Positions 28,162 through 38,197 are shown, numbered from the stretch's first letter. The stretch is 64,000 bases of DNA from Phycisphaerae bacterium (GCA_026004655.1 BPJO01000007.1:1-64000), one strand, 5' to 3'. Translations and numbers: made by a program. Notes: a model not told the origin generated them from the letters alone.

Positions 28162-29037
28162 ATGAACGAAGCCATCCATAAAGCCTCTGCCCTTGTCGAA
28201 GCCCTTGGATACATCCAACGATTCCATGATAAGACCGTTGTGGTCAAGATCGGTGGGTCGATCATGGACGACGAATCGGTTCTGACCAGCATTCTGACCG
28301 ACATCGCGTTTATGAATTATGTGGGAATCCAACCTGTCTTAGTCCACGGCGGAGGTAAAGCAATCAACGAAGCCATGGAAAAGGCCGGTCTCGTTCCACA
28401 GATGGTCATGGGACGCAGGTATACGGATGAACGCACGCTCGCGATTGCGGAGCAGGTATTGTGTAATCAGATCAACCGACATTTGGTCAACTTCCTCAAC
28501 AGTCAGGGCTGTGAGGCCATGGGCTTGCATTCCTTGTCGAGTGTGGTGCTTTTTGCCGAAAGAACTTACATCAACTCTCCCGACGGCAGGCGGATCGACC
28601 TCGGGTATGTGGGCGATATCAGCTGGGTCAACGCCCGATTGTTGGAGTTGCTCGTCCGGGCCGATGCGATTCCGGTCATCGCGACGATCGCCCGTGACCA
28701 GGCCGGGGGAAAACTCAATGTCAACGCCGATACCGCAGCCGGGGCCGTCGCCGCAGCCATGAAAGCGGAAAAAATTGTCGTGGTTTCTGATACCCACGGT
28801 ATCCGTGCCGATGTGAATGACCCCGAATCCCGTATCAGCCATCTGACCGTGGCACAGATCGATCAGATGATCCGAGACGGGGCCATCGGTACGGGAATGC
28901 TTCCCAAAGTCGAAGCCTGTATCACCGCTCTGAAAGGCGGCGTGCAAAAAGCCCACATCATTGATGGACGCATTCCACACGCTTTAATGCTCGAAATTTA
29001 CACCGAAGCCGGAATCGGAACCGAAATCGTGCTCTGA
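28162..29037 (+). CDS. argB: Acetylglutamate kinase
   Basis: Second step of arginine synthesis: ATP-dependent phosphorylation of N-acetyl-L-glutamate. The amino-acid-kinase fold is shown by VVVKIGGSIMDDE (phosphate loop with the key Lys), PVLVHGGGKAINEAM (substrate loop), KLNVNADTAAGAVAAAMKAE (nucleotide site) and the C-terminal GMLPKVEACITALKGGVQKA with the typical ending around HALMLEIYTEAGIGTEIV. The 291-residue length and N-terminal helix (KASALVEALGYIQRF) fit the arginine-inhibited hexameric group, so feedback by arginine is likely. It precedes argF by a short gap, forming an arginine pair without argC, argD or argJ. Confidence 0.96.
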   Translation: MNEAIHKASALVEALGYIQRFHDKTVVVKIGGSIMDDESVLTSILTDIAFMNYVGIQPVLVHGGGKAINEAMEKAGLVPQMVMGRRYTDERTLAIAEQVLCNQINRHLVNFLNSQGCEAMGLHSLSSVVLFAERTYINSPDGRRIDLGYVGDISWVNARLLELLVRADAIPVIATIARDQAGGKLNVNADTAAGAVAAAMKAEKIVVVSDTHGIRADVNDPESRISHLTVAQIDQMIRDGAIGTGMLPKVEACITALKGGVQKAHIIDGRIPHALMLEIYTEAGIGTEIVL

Positions 29038-29078
29038 TTCAAATCTTGATTTGCAGAATCCCCGAAGGATCGTTGGTC

Positions 29079-29999
29079 ATGAAGCATTTTATTTCCATCG
29101 CGGAACACTCGAGAGAGTTTCTTCTTCAGACCCTGGAAACCGCCCAGCGACTGAAAAAACAGCTCAAAGAAACAGGACATAACGACCCGATTTTCAAAGA
29201 CAAAACAGCGGTACTGATCTTTGAAAAACCTTCTTTGCGTACGCGTGTTTCCTTCACCCAGGCCATGCTCCAGTGTGGTGGAAACGCGATCGTTTTGACC
29301 GGAGACGAAGTGGGACTGGGCAAACGCGAACCGGCCAAGGATGTGGCGCGTGTGCTTTCCGGAATGTGTGATCTGATCGTCGCGCGAGTATTTGAGCATC
29401 AGAAGCTGCTGGAGATGCGACAGTACGCCAGCGTACCGGTCATCAATGCGCTAAGCGACTATTCGCACCCTTGCCAAGCGATGGCGGATATGTTGACGCT
29501 TCAGGAGCATTTTCACCGGCTTGAAGGGTTGACCCTGACTTATATCGGGGACGGGAACAACGTCGCCCGGTCGCTCGCCGTGGCTTGCGGAAAAATGGGC
29601 TTAAGGTTTGTTTGTTGTACGCCTGCAGGGTACGAGCTGCCAGCAGACGATATGGACAGGATTATGGCGCAGGTTCCGGGGATGGATTTTGAGATTTCGG
29701 GTAATCCTCAGGACGCCGTGCGTCAGGCCGATGCCATTTATACTGACACCTGGACGAGCATGGGACAGGAATCCGAAAAACAGAAGCGCATCAGAGATTT
29801 TCAAGGGTTTCAGATCAATGCCGAGCTGATGAAACATGCCCCCGAACGGTGTGTGATTTTGCACTGTCTCCCGGCTTATCGGGGTTTGGAAATTACGGAT
29901 GACGTGATCGAAAGCCCTCGGTCACTGGTCTTTCCACAGGCGGAAAACCGGTTGCACTTTCAGAAGGCATTGATTGCCGAACTGATGGGTATTACCTGA
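29079..29999 (+). CDS. argF: Ornithine carbamoyltransferase
   Basis: Makes citrulline from ornithine and carbamoyl phosphate. 306 residues from the ATG at 29079 (AAGGA upstream; an in-frame start at 29046 only adds 11 unaligned residues). Carbamoyl-phosphate site FEKPSLRTRVSFTQA, the HPCQAMADML motif, the Asp/Ser ornithine site TDTWTSMGQESEKQKR and the catalytic HCLPAYRGLEIT block are all present. The trimeric cytosolic enzyme is of standard size. Located 41 bases behind argB, so co-transcribed with it. A convergent membrane-protein gene ends 21 bases beyond its stop; no terminator was recognised between them. Confidence 0.96.
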   Translation: MKHFISIAEHSREFLLQTLETAQRLKKQLKETGHNDPIFKDKTAVLIFEKPSLRTRVSFTQAMLQCGGNAIVLTGDEVGLGKREPAKDVARVLSGMCDLIVARVFEHQKLLEMRQYASVPVINALSDYSHPCQAMADMLTLQEHFHRLEGLTLTYIGDGNNVARSLAVACGKMGLRFVCCTPAGYELPADDMDRIMAQVPGMDFEISGNPQDAVRQADAIYTDTWTSMGQESEKQKRIRDFQGFQINAELMKHAPERCVILHCLPAYRGLEITDDVIESPRSLVFPQAENRLHFQKALIAELMGIT

Positions 30000-30020
30000 A
30001 ATTTTCAGAAACAATTTGAG

Positions 30021-30905
30021 TTAGGTGGTCGAAGCTGCTGAGGGCAAGCTCATCGTTTTGCTTTCTTGCCAAACCCGGCTGGTCCAATATCCGAAAACGG
30101 TTCCGGCTACGCCTAGGGAAGCATAATCCAAAGGCAAAGCCCGAGCGGCTCCGGCGACCCATCCGGTGGTTACCCCGATCGAAGCACCCCCGGGACTGAA
30201 TAAACCGGTGTAAAGATAGGCTACAATGCTGGCCAACATCGTCCCGCACAGATACCAGAAACTCGAACGAACTTTATACACATGATGCACGATCATCGAC
30301 GCCAGAGCTCCGGATAATCCTACCATTCCTAGGGCTTGTCCCTTCTGCGGAGACGGGCACAGGATCGTCATCAGACACATCATGACCAAGGCTTGGACGA
30401 CCACAACGGTGATCCGGTCGCTCGGAGTATCCGGGTCCGGGCTATCAGGCTCGGTTGCTCGCCAAGCTATTCCTAGGGGCAGGCGTTTTTGAAGAATCAG
30501 GTATGCGGCGACCAGGCTCGTTCCAAGGATCACGCTTTCAAGGGCAAAGCGGATGTACACGACAGGCCCGTTGTCTAATAACGCTTGGCGCACGTCTCCG
30601 CCATGAACCGATAGACTGATCAACCCGACTGTGCAACAAAACAGTCCGGCTTCGAAACGGATACGACCGGTCACCAGGGAGGCCAGACACGTGACGACCG
30701 GAATGCCCACGAGCACTAGCAGGCTCCCGATGAACGGTTTATCTCCCAGAAAACCGGCAGAAAAACCAGGATATACGGGTAACCCCATACGAGTGTGAAG
30801 CGTATACCAGATGCCGTAACACAACAAACTGATGACCGTCAACCAGACCTTTTGAAAGGTCGTCAGCGGGTTTGCATCAGTGAGCTTCTCAGACAGATCG
30901 TTCAT
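30021..30905 (-). CDS. Polytopic membrane protein of unknown function
   Basis: 294 residues with about eight hydrophobic segments (for example VWLTVISLLCYGIWYTL, PFIGSLLVLVGIPVVTCLAS, LTILCPSPQKGQALGMVGLS, SSFWYLCGTMLASIVAYLYT) and short, partly charged loops; the N-terminus is cytoplasmic-looking and hydrophilic (MNDLSEKLTDANPLTTFQK). I do not recognise a family. It is divergent from priA, with the ATGs 54 bases apart, and convergent with argF. The GC-neutral codon use is like its neighbours, so it looks native. No paired Cys, His or charge motif suggests a cofactor or transport mechanism. Confidence 0.75.
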   Translation of the reverse strand: MNDLSEKLTDANPLTTFQKVWLTVISLLCYGIWYTLHTRMGLPVYPGFSAGFLGDKPFIGSLLVLVGIPVVTCLASLVTGRIRFEAGLFCCTVGLISLSVHGGDVRQALLDNGPVVYIRFALESVILGTSLVAAYLILQKRLPLGIAWRATEPDSPDPDTPSDRITVVVVQALVMMCLMTILCPSPQKGQALGMVGLSGALASMIVHHVYKVRSSFWYLCGTMLASIVAYLYTGLFSPGGASIGVTTGWVAGAARALPLDYASLGVAGTVFGYWTSRVWQESKTMSLPSAASTT

Positions 30906-30959
30906 TCGAATCCCTTAAGATCCTTGATACGATGCCTACGATCAGAGAAGGTGTCAAAC

Positions 30960-33329
30960 ATGCCGTCCACCGAAGAGTTATTCGCCCGTTCGGATCAGTT
31001 GCCCGATCCCGCACCGATTCCGAGGTCCGGGGTGTATGTTCAGGTAGCTATTGAGCAATCCATCGACCGGGTATTGGACTATTCGGTTCCGAAAAAGCTA
31101 ATTTCGCGGATTCAGGTCGGACACCGGGTCCGTGTTCCTCTAGGAAAGACCAATCGAAAGACTCACGGTTATGTGGTCGCGATCACCGATACGTCCTCGT
31201 ATCCGCGAATCAAGCCGATCGAAGCAATCGATGATGATCGTGTTCTGATTCGTCCTAAAATGATGCAGTTGGCGAGATGGATTGCCAAATACTACGTTTC
31301 ACCCCTGGGAATGGTGTTGGAAAACATCATCCCGTCTGCGGTTAAAAAACGGATCGGACTCGGTTACACCCGACAAGTCAGACCGACGGTTCCTCGCCAA
31401 CAGCTTCAGGAAATGCTCGAAACCACCCGTCACGTCCGTCGTCGGGCGGTTTTGGCGCGTTTGCTCCAGGTGGAAGAAGGTCAGTCTATTGAAATCCACC
31501 AGTTAGCACTCGAAGCCGGTTCCACGGTCCAGTTGATCAGGAAATTGGCCTCCGAGGGACTCCTGACCATCCAAGAGCAAGCGGATCTGGGTTCCCTCGA
31601 TTCCAAAACGTGTGATAAGGACCTTGTCCCGCCGGCTTATTCACCTAACGAGCAACAACAGAAAATCATCGACGAGGTTCGCTCACGATTGGGCAAGGGT
31701 TTCAGCACCCATCTGCTGTTTGGGGTCACTGGTAGCGGCAAAACCGAAGTTTATCTCCGGTGTATTGAATCCGTCGTCGCGATGGGTAAGCAGGCTATCG
31801 TGTTGGTTCCCGAAATCGCGTTAACCCCTCAGACCGTCCGACGGTTTGTTGAACGGTTTCCACGGGTAGCGGTCCAGCACTCGGCCTTGACGCAGACCGA
31901 ACGTCATCAATCCTGGCAACAAATCGCCAGTGGTGCTGCGCAGGTGGTCGTCGGGGCACGGTCGGCGATTTTCGCCCCGACCCCCGATCCGGGGTTGATT
32001 GTCGTCGATGAAGAACACGAACCCAGTTACAAGCAAGACAACATCCCTCGATACCACGCCAGAGACGTCGCCATCAAACGGGCCCAGATCGAAGGCATTC
32101 CGGTCTTGTTGGGAAGCGCAACACCGAGTCTGGAATCATGGTTGAGAATAGGCCTGGCGGGGGAATCCGCAGAATCAGATCCGACCGGGAATCGTTATTT
32201 GCTTCGGTTGGATCAGCGGGTTCGGGGGTTGGCGCTACCCAAAGTCGAATTGGTTGATATGAAACAGGCCAACCGAACCCGAAAAGGCATTCACCTGTTC
32301 AGCCCCCGTCTGGAAACGGTCCTCAAACAAACATTAGAAGCCGGTCAACAGGCGATTTTGATGCTGAATCGTCGAGGGTATGCCAATTGCATTTTCTGTA
32401 ACCACTGTAATGAACCGGTGTTATGCAAATATTGCGACGCCACTATGACTTACCACCGCGCTTCGGATCTTAAACCCGTTGATCTGACCACGGCTTCGGG
32501 GGTGCATGTCGGACAGATGCATTGTCATTATTGCTTGGCGGTTCAACCCCTCCCTGCGACGTGTCCGACATGTGGCAAAAAGCTTTCGCTGTTCGGTCTA
32601 GGCACACAACGGGTCGAGGAAGAGCTTCAACGCAAGTTTCCTGGAATCCGTTATGCCCGGGCTGACAGCGATACGATGAGGCGTAGGTCCGATTACGAAG
32701 CATTACTCGCCCGTTTCGGACGAGGAGAAATTTCCGTCTTGCTCGGAACACAGATGATCGCCAAGGGTCTTGATTATCCGAATGTCACTTTGGTCGGGGT
32801 CATCAGTGGTGATACGGCACTGGCATTACCCGATTTCCGGTCGGCCGAGAGGACTTTCCAGTTGATCACTCAAGTGGCCGGTCGGGCAGGGCGTGGGGAC
32901 CAGCCCGGACGAGTCATTGTTCAGACCTTCCTCGGACATGATCCTGCGTTGTCCATGGCGTTGAAACATGATTTTGAAGGATTTGCTACGACGGAACTTG
33001 CCCAGCGGAAACGCGCCCACCTGCCACCGTATGTACGAATGGTCAGACTTATCCTCCGAGATACCGATATTACGGCACTTCACAAACGGTCGGATGACCT
33101 GGCACAGGCCTTGAACCAACAGATCCACGTTTCGCAAGCCCCAGTGGAACTAAGAGGCCCCATGCCTTGTGCGATCGAGAGAATCGCCAATCATCACCGG
33201 GCACAGATCATTCTGACAAGTGTCTCGGCTTCGGCGATCCAGCAGGTCTTGTCCGTCCTTAGGACCGACCGCGGACTGGTTTCGAACCAAAAGCTGGGAA
33301 TTGATGTCGATCCGGTTTCCATGTTGTAG
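30960..33329 (+). CDS. priA: Primosomal replication-restart helicase PriA
   Basis: 789 residues. Restarts stalled replication forks by loading the replisome. The N-terminal DNA-binding domain begins VQVAIEQSIDRVLDYSVPKK. Helicase parts: Walker A FGVTGSGKTEVYL (~250), DEEH box VVDEEHEPSYKQDN (~350), HARDVAIKRA, and C-terminal motifs GTQMIAKGLDYPNVTLVGVI and QVAGRAGRGDQPG. Between them lies the zinc-binding insert (~477-545) with four CxxC pairs: CIFCNHC, CKYC, CHYC, CPTC. The ATG at 30960 is chosen for its GAGAAGG site and because the open frame upstream overlaps the divergent gene. Domain layout is standard. Confidence 0.96.
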   Translation: MPSTEELFARSDQLPDPAPIPRSGVYVQVAIEQSIDRVLDYSVPKKLISRIQVGHRVRVPLGKTNRKTHGYVVAITDTSSYPRIKPIEAIDDDRVLIRPKMMQLARWIAKYYVSPLGMVLENIIPSAVKKRIGLGYTRQVRPTVPRQQLQEMLETTRHVRRRAVLARLLQVEEGQSIEIHQLALEAGSTVQLIRKLASEGLLTIQEQADLGSLDSKTCDKDLVPPAYSPNEQQQKIIDEVRSRLGKGFSTHLLFGVTGSGKTEVYLRCIESVVAMGKQAIVLVPEIALTPQTVRRFVERFPRVAVQHSALTQTERHQSWQQIASGAAQVVVGARSAIFAPTPDPGLIVVDEEHEPSYKQDNIPRYHARDVAIKRAQIEGIPVLLGSATPSLESWLRIGLAGESAESDPTGNRYLLRLDQRVRGLALPKVELVDMKQANRTRKGIHLFSPRLETVLKQTLEAGQQAILMLNRRGYANCIFCNHCNEPVLCKYCDATMTYHRASDLKPVDLTTASGVHVGQMHCHYCLAVQPLPATCPTCGKKLSLFGLGTQRVEEELQRKFPGIRYARADSDTMRRRSDYEALLARFGRGEISVLLGTQMIAKGLDYPNVTLVGVISGDTALALPDFRSAERTFQLITQVAGRAGRGDQPGRVIVQTFLGHDPALSMALKHDFEGFATTELAQRKRAHLPPYVRMVRLILRDTDITALHKRSDDLAQALNQQIHVSQAPVELRGPMPCAIERIANHHRAQIILTSVSASAIQQVLSVLRTDRGLVSNQKLGIDVDPVSML

Positions 33330-33357
33330 TAGGCAGGACTTTGGTAGGATAGACACG

Positions 33358-34281
33358 ATGCAAGGCACGGAATTTGAGACCGACGACCTGCTGAAACTGT
33401 TGACCGAAGCCCTGCGCCGGGGACCGGGGTCCCCGCAATGGCATGAAGCAATCGAAAAGCTTCGGGATCAGGGTATCCGGGACGCCGACGAATATCGACT
33501 GTTAATGACCGTACGCGAGCGTTTGCAGTCAGGACAATCCTACCGAGAGGTCTGGGCAGGACCGGCTTTTACCCGGGAATTGATGCAACGGATTCGCGAG
33601 GAATCGATTCTGTCGTCCGGGAAATCACGCATACTGGTTTGGGTTTCGGTGGTTTGCCTGGTGCTGTTGATCGGTTCGTCCGTGACGCTGGTCAGTTTGA
33701 TTTCCAGAAAACCCCCTCCTCCTTCTCCGGGCGATTACTTGTCCCAACAATTATTCCTCACACCGGTCAAAGCATGGAACTTTGAAACCACGTTTCCGGA
33801 AGACCTTTCCGTCAAAGGAGATCTCAAACTCAGTGCGTTTCAAGGTTTACACTTTCCCAAAGGCAATCGGGCGGGATACGCATCGGTTCTTTCTGAACCG
33901 GTGCTGGATTTCAATCCGAGTGTTTGTGTTGAACTGCAGATTATGTATTACCCGTCCGATGACGGGTCTGTTTCGGTGACGCTAGTCAGTGGTTCAGAAC
34001 CGACTTCGGTTACCGGTTTGACCGTGGCTTTGTCTCCGACGGGTTATGTCGTGACACAAGGTCAGGAAACGCGCTTGGTATCGACCCCTTTGTCAAAACA
34101 GCTTTATACCCTGCGAATCAAGCTGAGTGCTTCGATGGCGGTGATTGAAGTCAATGGTCAGACCATCTGGACCGGTGAGCATCAGTTGTCATCGCCTGGG
34201 GTAGTGCGTCTGGATTTCACGAAAAACGGCAAGGACCGGTTTGAAACCCGGGTTCATTCGCTTCGAATTCTTAAACCCTGA
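33358..34281 (+). CDS. Single-pass membrane protein with beta-sandwich extracytoplasmic domain
   Basis: 307 residues, family not recognised. A cytoplasmic N-terminus of ~90 residues (helical, charged; RRGPGSPQWHEAIEKLRDQG) is followed by one membrane span at ~95-120 (ILVWVSVVCLVLLIGSSVTL) and a Pro-rich linker. The C-terminal ~180 residues are all-beta (FNPSVCVELQIMYYPSDDGS ... MAVIEVNGQTIWTGEHQLSS), the phrasing of concanavalin/LamG-like sandwiches that may bind carbohydrate. The layout with short cytoplasmic part, one span and sugar-binding-like ectodomain resembles anti-sigma-factor or FecR-type planctomycete sensors. It is 29 bases after priA and 9 before the MoxR gene, suggesting an operon. 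Confidence 0.65.
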   Translation: MQGTEFETDDLLKLLTEALRRGPGSPQWHEAIEKLRDQGIRDADEYRLLMTVRERLQSGQSYREVWAGPAFTRELMQRIREESILSSGKSRILVWVSVVCLVLLIGSSVTLVSLISRKPPPPSPGDYLSQQLFLTPVKAWNFETTFPEDLSVKGDLKLSAFQGLHFPKGNRAGYASVLSEPVLDFNPSVCVELQIMYYPSDDGSVSVTLVSGSEPTSVTGLTVALSPTGYVVTQGQETRLVSTPLSKQLYTLRIKLSASMAVIEVNGQTIWTGEHQLSSPGVVRLDFTKNGKDRFETRVHSLRILKP

Positions 34282-34290
34282 TGGAAGATC

Positions 34291-35319
34291 ATGTCGCAGG
34301 ACGAGGCATTTTCACAATCCGACCTTGAATCGGCATATCGTCTACGGGACATTTATCGGCAATTCAAGCAAGAGCTTGGGAAAATCATTGTAGGCCAATC
34401 CGGGGTGATCGATGAGCTGCTGATCGCCATTTTTTCGCGGGGACACTGTCTGATGCAGGGGGTTCCGGGTCTGGCCAAGACGAGGCTGATTTCGACCTTG
34501 GCCGACGTGATGGCGTTGTCTTTTCAAAGAATCCAGTTTACCCCTGACATGATGCCGTCCGATATCACCGGGACCGAAATTTTGCAGGAAGATGTTGAGA
34601 CGGGTCGAAGACGGTTTGAGTTTCACAAGGGTCCGGTTTTTACCAATCTGCTTCTGGCCGATGAGATCAACCGTACGCCTCCGAAAACACAGTCGGCGTT
34701 GCTTCAGGCGATGCAGGAACGACAGATCACCGTTGGCGGAAGGACGTTGGATCTTCCCGATCCCTTTTTCGTGTTGGCAACGCAAAATCCGATCGAGCAG
34801 GAGGGGACTTATCCGTTACCCGAAGCCCAGCTCGACCGTTTTATGTTCATGGTCATGATCGACTACCCATCCCGCGAAGAGGAGATCGAGATCTATCGGC
34901 GTACCACCGGAACCGACCCCGGTCGGGTGAATCAGGTACTTGCAAAGGATGAGCTTGTGAAACTGCAACAGCTGGTCTTGCGGGTACCGGTAGGGGAACA
35001 GGTTTATCAGTTTGCTGCGGACCTGGTTCGCGCGACCCGTCCGAACCAGGTCGGCGCCAGTGATTTTGTCAGACATTGGTTAAGTTGGGGCGCCGGACCG
35101 CGAGCCGGACAATCCATGATCATTGCCGGTAAAACACGGGCGCTGATGATGGGACGGTTGTATGTGACAACCGACGATCTGGTGGCCGTAGCGCCGTCGG
35201 TGCTTCGTCATCGGCTAGTGCCCAGTTTCAACGCGCAGGCCGAAGGGGTAACCGTCGGACAGATCATTCAGAAAATCCTCTCTCTGGTCCCGCGTGGTAA
35301 GGGAGAGAGGCTTTTGTGA
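34291..35319 (+). CDS. MoxR-family AAA+ ATPase
   Basis: 342 residues. Walker A is in LMQGVPGLAKTRLI, Walker B in NLLLADEINRTPPKTQSALL, sensor 1 in FVLATQNPIEQEGTYPLPEA, with arginine-finger region LDRFMFMV. The C-terminal lid helices contain RTTGTDPGRVNQVL and the conserved TDDLVAVAPSVLRHRL. MoxR ATPases act as chaperones for maturing VWA-domain or metal-cofactor proteins, and are usually followed by DUF58 and VWA genes. Here no such partner follows: the next gene is pyrR. The upstream neighbour is the single-pass membrane protein, a possible client. Start has GGAAG upstream. Confidence 0.92.
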   Translation: MSQDEAFSQSDLESAYRLRDIYRQFKQELGKIIVGQSGVIDELLIAIFSRGHCLMQGVPGLAKTRLISTLADVMALSFQRIQFTPDMMPSDITGTEILQEDVETGRRRFEFHKGPVFTNLLLADEINRTPPKTQSALLQAMQERQITVGGRTLDLPDPFFVLATQNPIEQEGTYPLPEAQLDRFMFMVMIDYPSREEEIEIYRRTTGTDPGRVNQVLAKDELVKLQQLVLRVPVGEQVYQFAADLVRATRPNQVGASDFVRHWLSWGAGPRAGQSMIIAGKTRALMMGRLYVTTDDLVAVAPSVLRHRLVPSFNAQAEGVTVGQIIQKILSLVPRGKGERLL

Positions 35320-35373
35320 CCAAATGGAAAAACCAGTTTGCCAGAATCATCCGGATCAGCATAATCCCAACCC

Positions 35374-35910
35374 ATGCAGCCAAGGTTCGACCCGATCCCG
35401 TTTGACCAGCTCCTGCGAAAGTGGGCAGAGCAGATCGTCGGACAGATCCATCCCGGACAGTCAGTCAACCTTGTCGGAATCCGAACCCGGGGTGAGATCC
35501 TGGCCCGTCGATTGCAGCCGATCCTGAATGATCTCGGGACCGACTGTGTCGGTTTTGGGGCTTTGGACATTACTCTGTATCGAGACGATTTGTCGGAGAT
35601 CGGACCGCGTCCACTGGTCCGTCCGACTGTGTTGCAATTTGATCCGGACAAAAAACCATTGATCCTGATCGATGACGTGCTTTATACGGGCAGGACCGTT
35701 CGGGCGGCTTTGAACGCGCTGAGTGATTTTGGTCGACCTGCCGCGGTTCGACTGGCAGTTTTGGTAGACCGAGGAGGAAGAGAGCTACCCATTCAACCCG
35801 ACGCGGTCGCTTTGAGCTTAGGCGAACTATCCCCCGATCAGGTGGTGAAGGTCAAAGTAAAAGAGATCGATGGGTATGACGGGATTGAGATCGAACGGAG
35901 GAACTCTTGA
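35374..35910 (+). CDS. pyrR: PyrR-type phosphoribosyltransferase / pyrimidine regulator
   Basis: 178 residues. Homologous to PyrR, which has uracil phosphoribosyltransferase activity and in many bacteria binds pyr mRNA to cause attenuation. The PRPP loop is PLILIDDVLYTGRTVRAALN, preceded by GIRTRGEILARRL and the DITLYRDDLSEIG segment and followed by LAVLVDRGGRELPIQPD, all typical of the family. It heads the pyrR-pyrB-pyrC operon. No obvious attenuator or PyrR-binding loop is seen in the 54 bases in front of it, so any RNA control must act elsewhere, or the protein mainly salvages uracil. Its stop overlaps the pyrB start. Confidence 0.92.
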   Translation: MQPRFDPIPFDQLLRKWAEQIVGQIHPGQSVNLVGIRTRGEILARRLQPILNDLGTDCVGFGALDITLYRDDLSEIGPRPLVRPTVLQFDPDKKPLILIDDVLYTGRTVRAALNALSDFGRPAAVRLAVLVDRGGRELPIQPDAVALSLGELSPDQVVKVKVKEIDGYDGIEIERRNS

Positions 35911-36887
35911 GTGAACCCGTACTCTGGCGACGACGACACCTATTGGGATTAGAGCCCCTCACTGCTGACGAAATCCGATTTGTTCTGGATACAGCCCGGA
36001 CGTTCAAGGAAGTATCCACACGGTCTGTGAAAAAAGTTCCTGCACTTCGTGGAAAAGTAGTCGTCAACGCCTTTTTTGAGGATTCGACGCGAACCCGGAT
36101 GAGTTTTTCTCTTGCCGCCCAGAGACTCAGTGCCGATGTGATTGAGTTTACGGAAAAGGGATCGAGCGTGAGCAAGGGAGAAACCCTGATCGACACCGCC
36201 CGGAACATCCAGGCGATGGGGGTGGACATCATGGTGGTGCGTCACGCGGCTGCCGGGGCCGCGGAACTGCTTTCCAGACATCTGGATTGTTCGATCATCA
36301 ATGCCGGGGACGGGGCCCACGAACACCCGACCCAGGCCCTTTTAGACCTGTATACGATCCGCGAACGTTTTGGACGGATCGAAGGATTGAAGGTGGCGAT
36401 CGTGGGAGATATCGCCAATTCCAGAGTTGCCCGATCGGAAATATGGGGATTAACCAAGCTTGGAGCGCAGGTGATCCTGGTCGGTCCGACCACACTTCTT
36501 CCTCGTGTATTTGAAAAATACGGATGTCAGGTGACTCACGATCTGGATTCGGTGCTGGGGGAAGTGGACGTGATGTACATGCTGCGGGTTCAGAACGAGA
36601 GAATGAAAGCCGCCCAGTTTCCGACGGTGCGTGAGTTTACCAAGTTGTTCGGTCTGACGTGGGACCGGTTTCAACGGTGTAAAAAGGATGTTTTGGTCAT
36701 GCACCCGGGTCCGATGAACCGAGGGGTCGAAATCCAGTCGGATATCGCCGACGGAGAGCATTCGGCCATCCTCGAACAGGTGGAAAACGGTCTTGCCGTC
36801 CGGATGGCCGTGCTTTATCTACTCAACCAGGCAGGGAATGCTTCATCCGGGGACTCAACCACGGGAGTGTCGCCCGAGAAGGCATAG
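35907..36887 (+). CDS. pyrB: Aspartate carbamoyltransferase catalytic chain
   Basis: Second step of de novo pyrimidine synthesis. 326 residues. Carbamoyl-phosphate site [19 protein letters not shown], the loop [36 protein letters not shown] and the aspartate-binding [11 protein letters not shown] / [11 protein letters not shown] motifs are all in place. The start is a TTG at 35907 that overlaps the pyrR stop as TTGA; a GGAGG at 35896-35900 supports it, and no ATG or GTG exists in frame nearby. No regulatory chain (pyrI) is in the operon. pyrC follows 31 bases later. Confidence 0.95.
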   Translation: MSEPVLWRRRHLLGLEPLTADEIRFVLDTARTFKEVSTRSVKKVPALRGKVVVNAFFEDSTRTRMSFSLAAQRLSADVIEFTEKGSSVSKGETLIDTARNIQAMGVDIMVVRHAAAGAAELLSRHLDCSIINAGDGAHEHPTQALLDLYTIRERFGRIEGLKVAIVGDIANSRVARSEIWGLTKLGAQVILVGPTTLLPRVFEKYGCQVTHDLDSVLGEVDVMYMLRVQNERMKAAQFPTVREFTKLFGLTWDRFQRCKKDVLVMHPGPMNRGVEIQSDIADGEHSAILEQVENGLAVRMAVLYLLNQAGNASSGDSTTGVSPEKA

Positions 36888-36918
36888 GTTTCACGAACCC
36901 ATTCATTTGAATCTATCT

Positions 36919-38197
36919 ATGTCCACACTTCTGATTAAAAACGGTACGGTGATCGATCCTTCCCAGGGTCTTCAGTCCCGACGAGATGTTCTGATCGAAG
37001 ACGGTCGAATCATCCGATTGGAGCCTTCGATTCATCAATCGGTCGATCAAACGATCGATGCGACAGGTCAGTTTGTCACGCCAGGATTGATCGATATTCA
37101 CGTTCACTTTCGCGAACCCGGTGACGAGGAAGAGGAAACGATCGCTTCGGGAAGTGCCGCTGCGGTGGCTGGGGGGTTTACGACCGTCTGTTGCATGCCT
37201 AATACCAAACCGGCGTTGGATAACGAAGCGCAGATCGAGTTTGTCCTTCGAGAATCCGAACGGGTGGGACTTGCCAACGTGCTTGCGGTAGGGGCAATAA
37301 CCAAGGCCAGGGAAGGCAAAGAATTGGCCGAACTAGCGTCGATGCATCAGCGGGGCGCGATCGCTTTTTCGGATGACGGCGTCGGTGTGAACGATTCGTC
37401 CGTCATGCGACGTGCCTTGCAGTACATCCGAATGTTCGACGGTTTGATCATGCAGCACTGTGAAGACCATCAATTGTCCGGGGGGGGCAATGCACGCAGG
37501 GGAAGTCAGCACCCTGATCGGGATGCCCGGTATTCCTGCCGAAGCCGAGCAACTGATGATTGCAAGGGACATTATTCTGAACCGTAACATCGGTTGCCGA
37601 TACCACGTGCAACATATCAGCACGGCTTTTAGTGTTGAACTGATCCGCCGTGGCAAACGAGACGGACTCCCCATCACAGCGGAGGTGAGTCCACACCATC
37701 TTTTGTTGACCGACGAATGTTGCCGAACCTTTGATACGAATTACAAGATGAATCCCCCGTTACGGACCCAATCGGATGTTGATGCCTGTATCGCCGGGGT
37801 CAAGGACGGAACGATCGATATTCTGGCGACCGACCACGCCCCCCACTTAGCAGAAGAAAAGGAACTGGAATTTCCTTACGCCCCGTTCGGAATTCTCGGG
37901 CTTGAAGGGGCGTTGGCGTTGTATATCAAGGCATTGATTGTTCCGGGGCACATCGATTGGATGCGATTGATCGATATGACAAGCACCCGATGTGCACAGA
38001 TCATTCGTTATCCACGAGGCACATTGGTCCCGGGAAGTGTTGCGGACGTGACGGTGATTGATCCGAACCTGGTCTGGACGATCGACAAAGAACAGTTTGT
38101 CAGCAAATCCCGCAACACGCCTTTTCACGGTTGGCAGGTGCAGGGGCGTGCGACTTATACGATCGTCAATGGACAGATTAAATGGAAACTTTACTGA
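36919..38197 (+). CDS. pyrC: Dihydroorotase (one homopolymer frameshift)
   Basis: Third step of pyrimidine synthesis: cyclises carbamoyl-aspartate to dihydroorotate. Reconstructed 425 residues of the type I (class I) family. Metal ligands HxH in [17 protein letters not shown], the His of [11 protein letters not shown], the His of CRYHVQHIS, and the Asp in [18 protein letters not shown] are present; the class-typical [18 protein letters not shown] follows the first site. The frame breaks at a G8 run (37480-37487); seven G would read SGGAMHAGE and join the halves without loss. An essential enzyme, so the break is likely an error. The 3' end overlaps the convergent AsmA-like gene by 20 bases. 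Confidence 0.93.
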
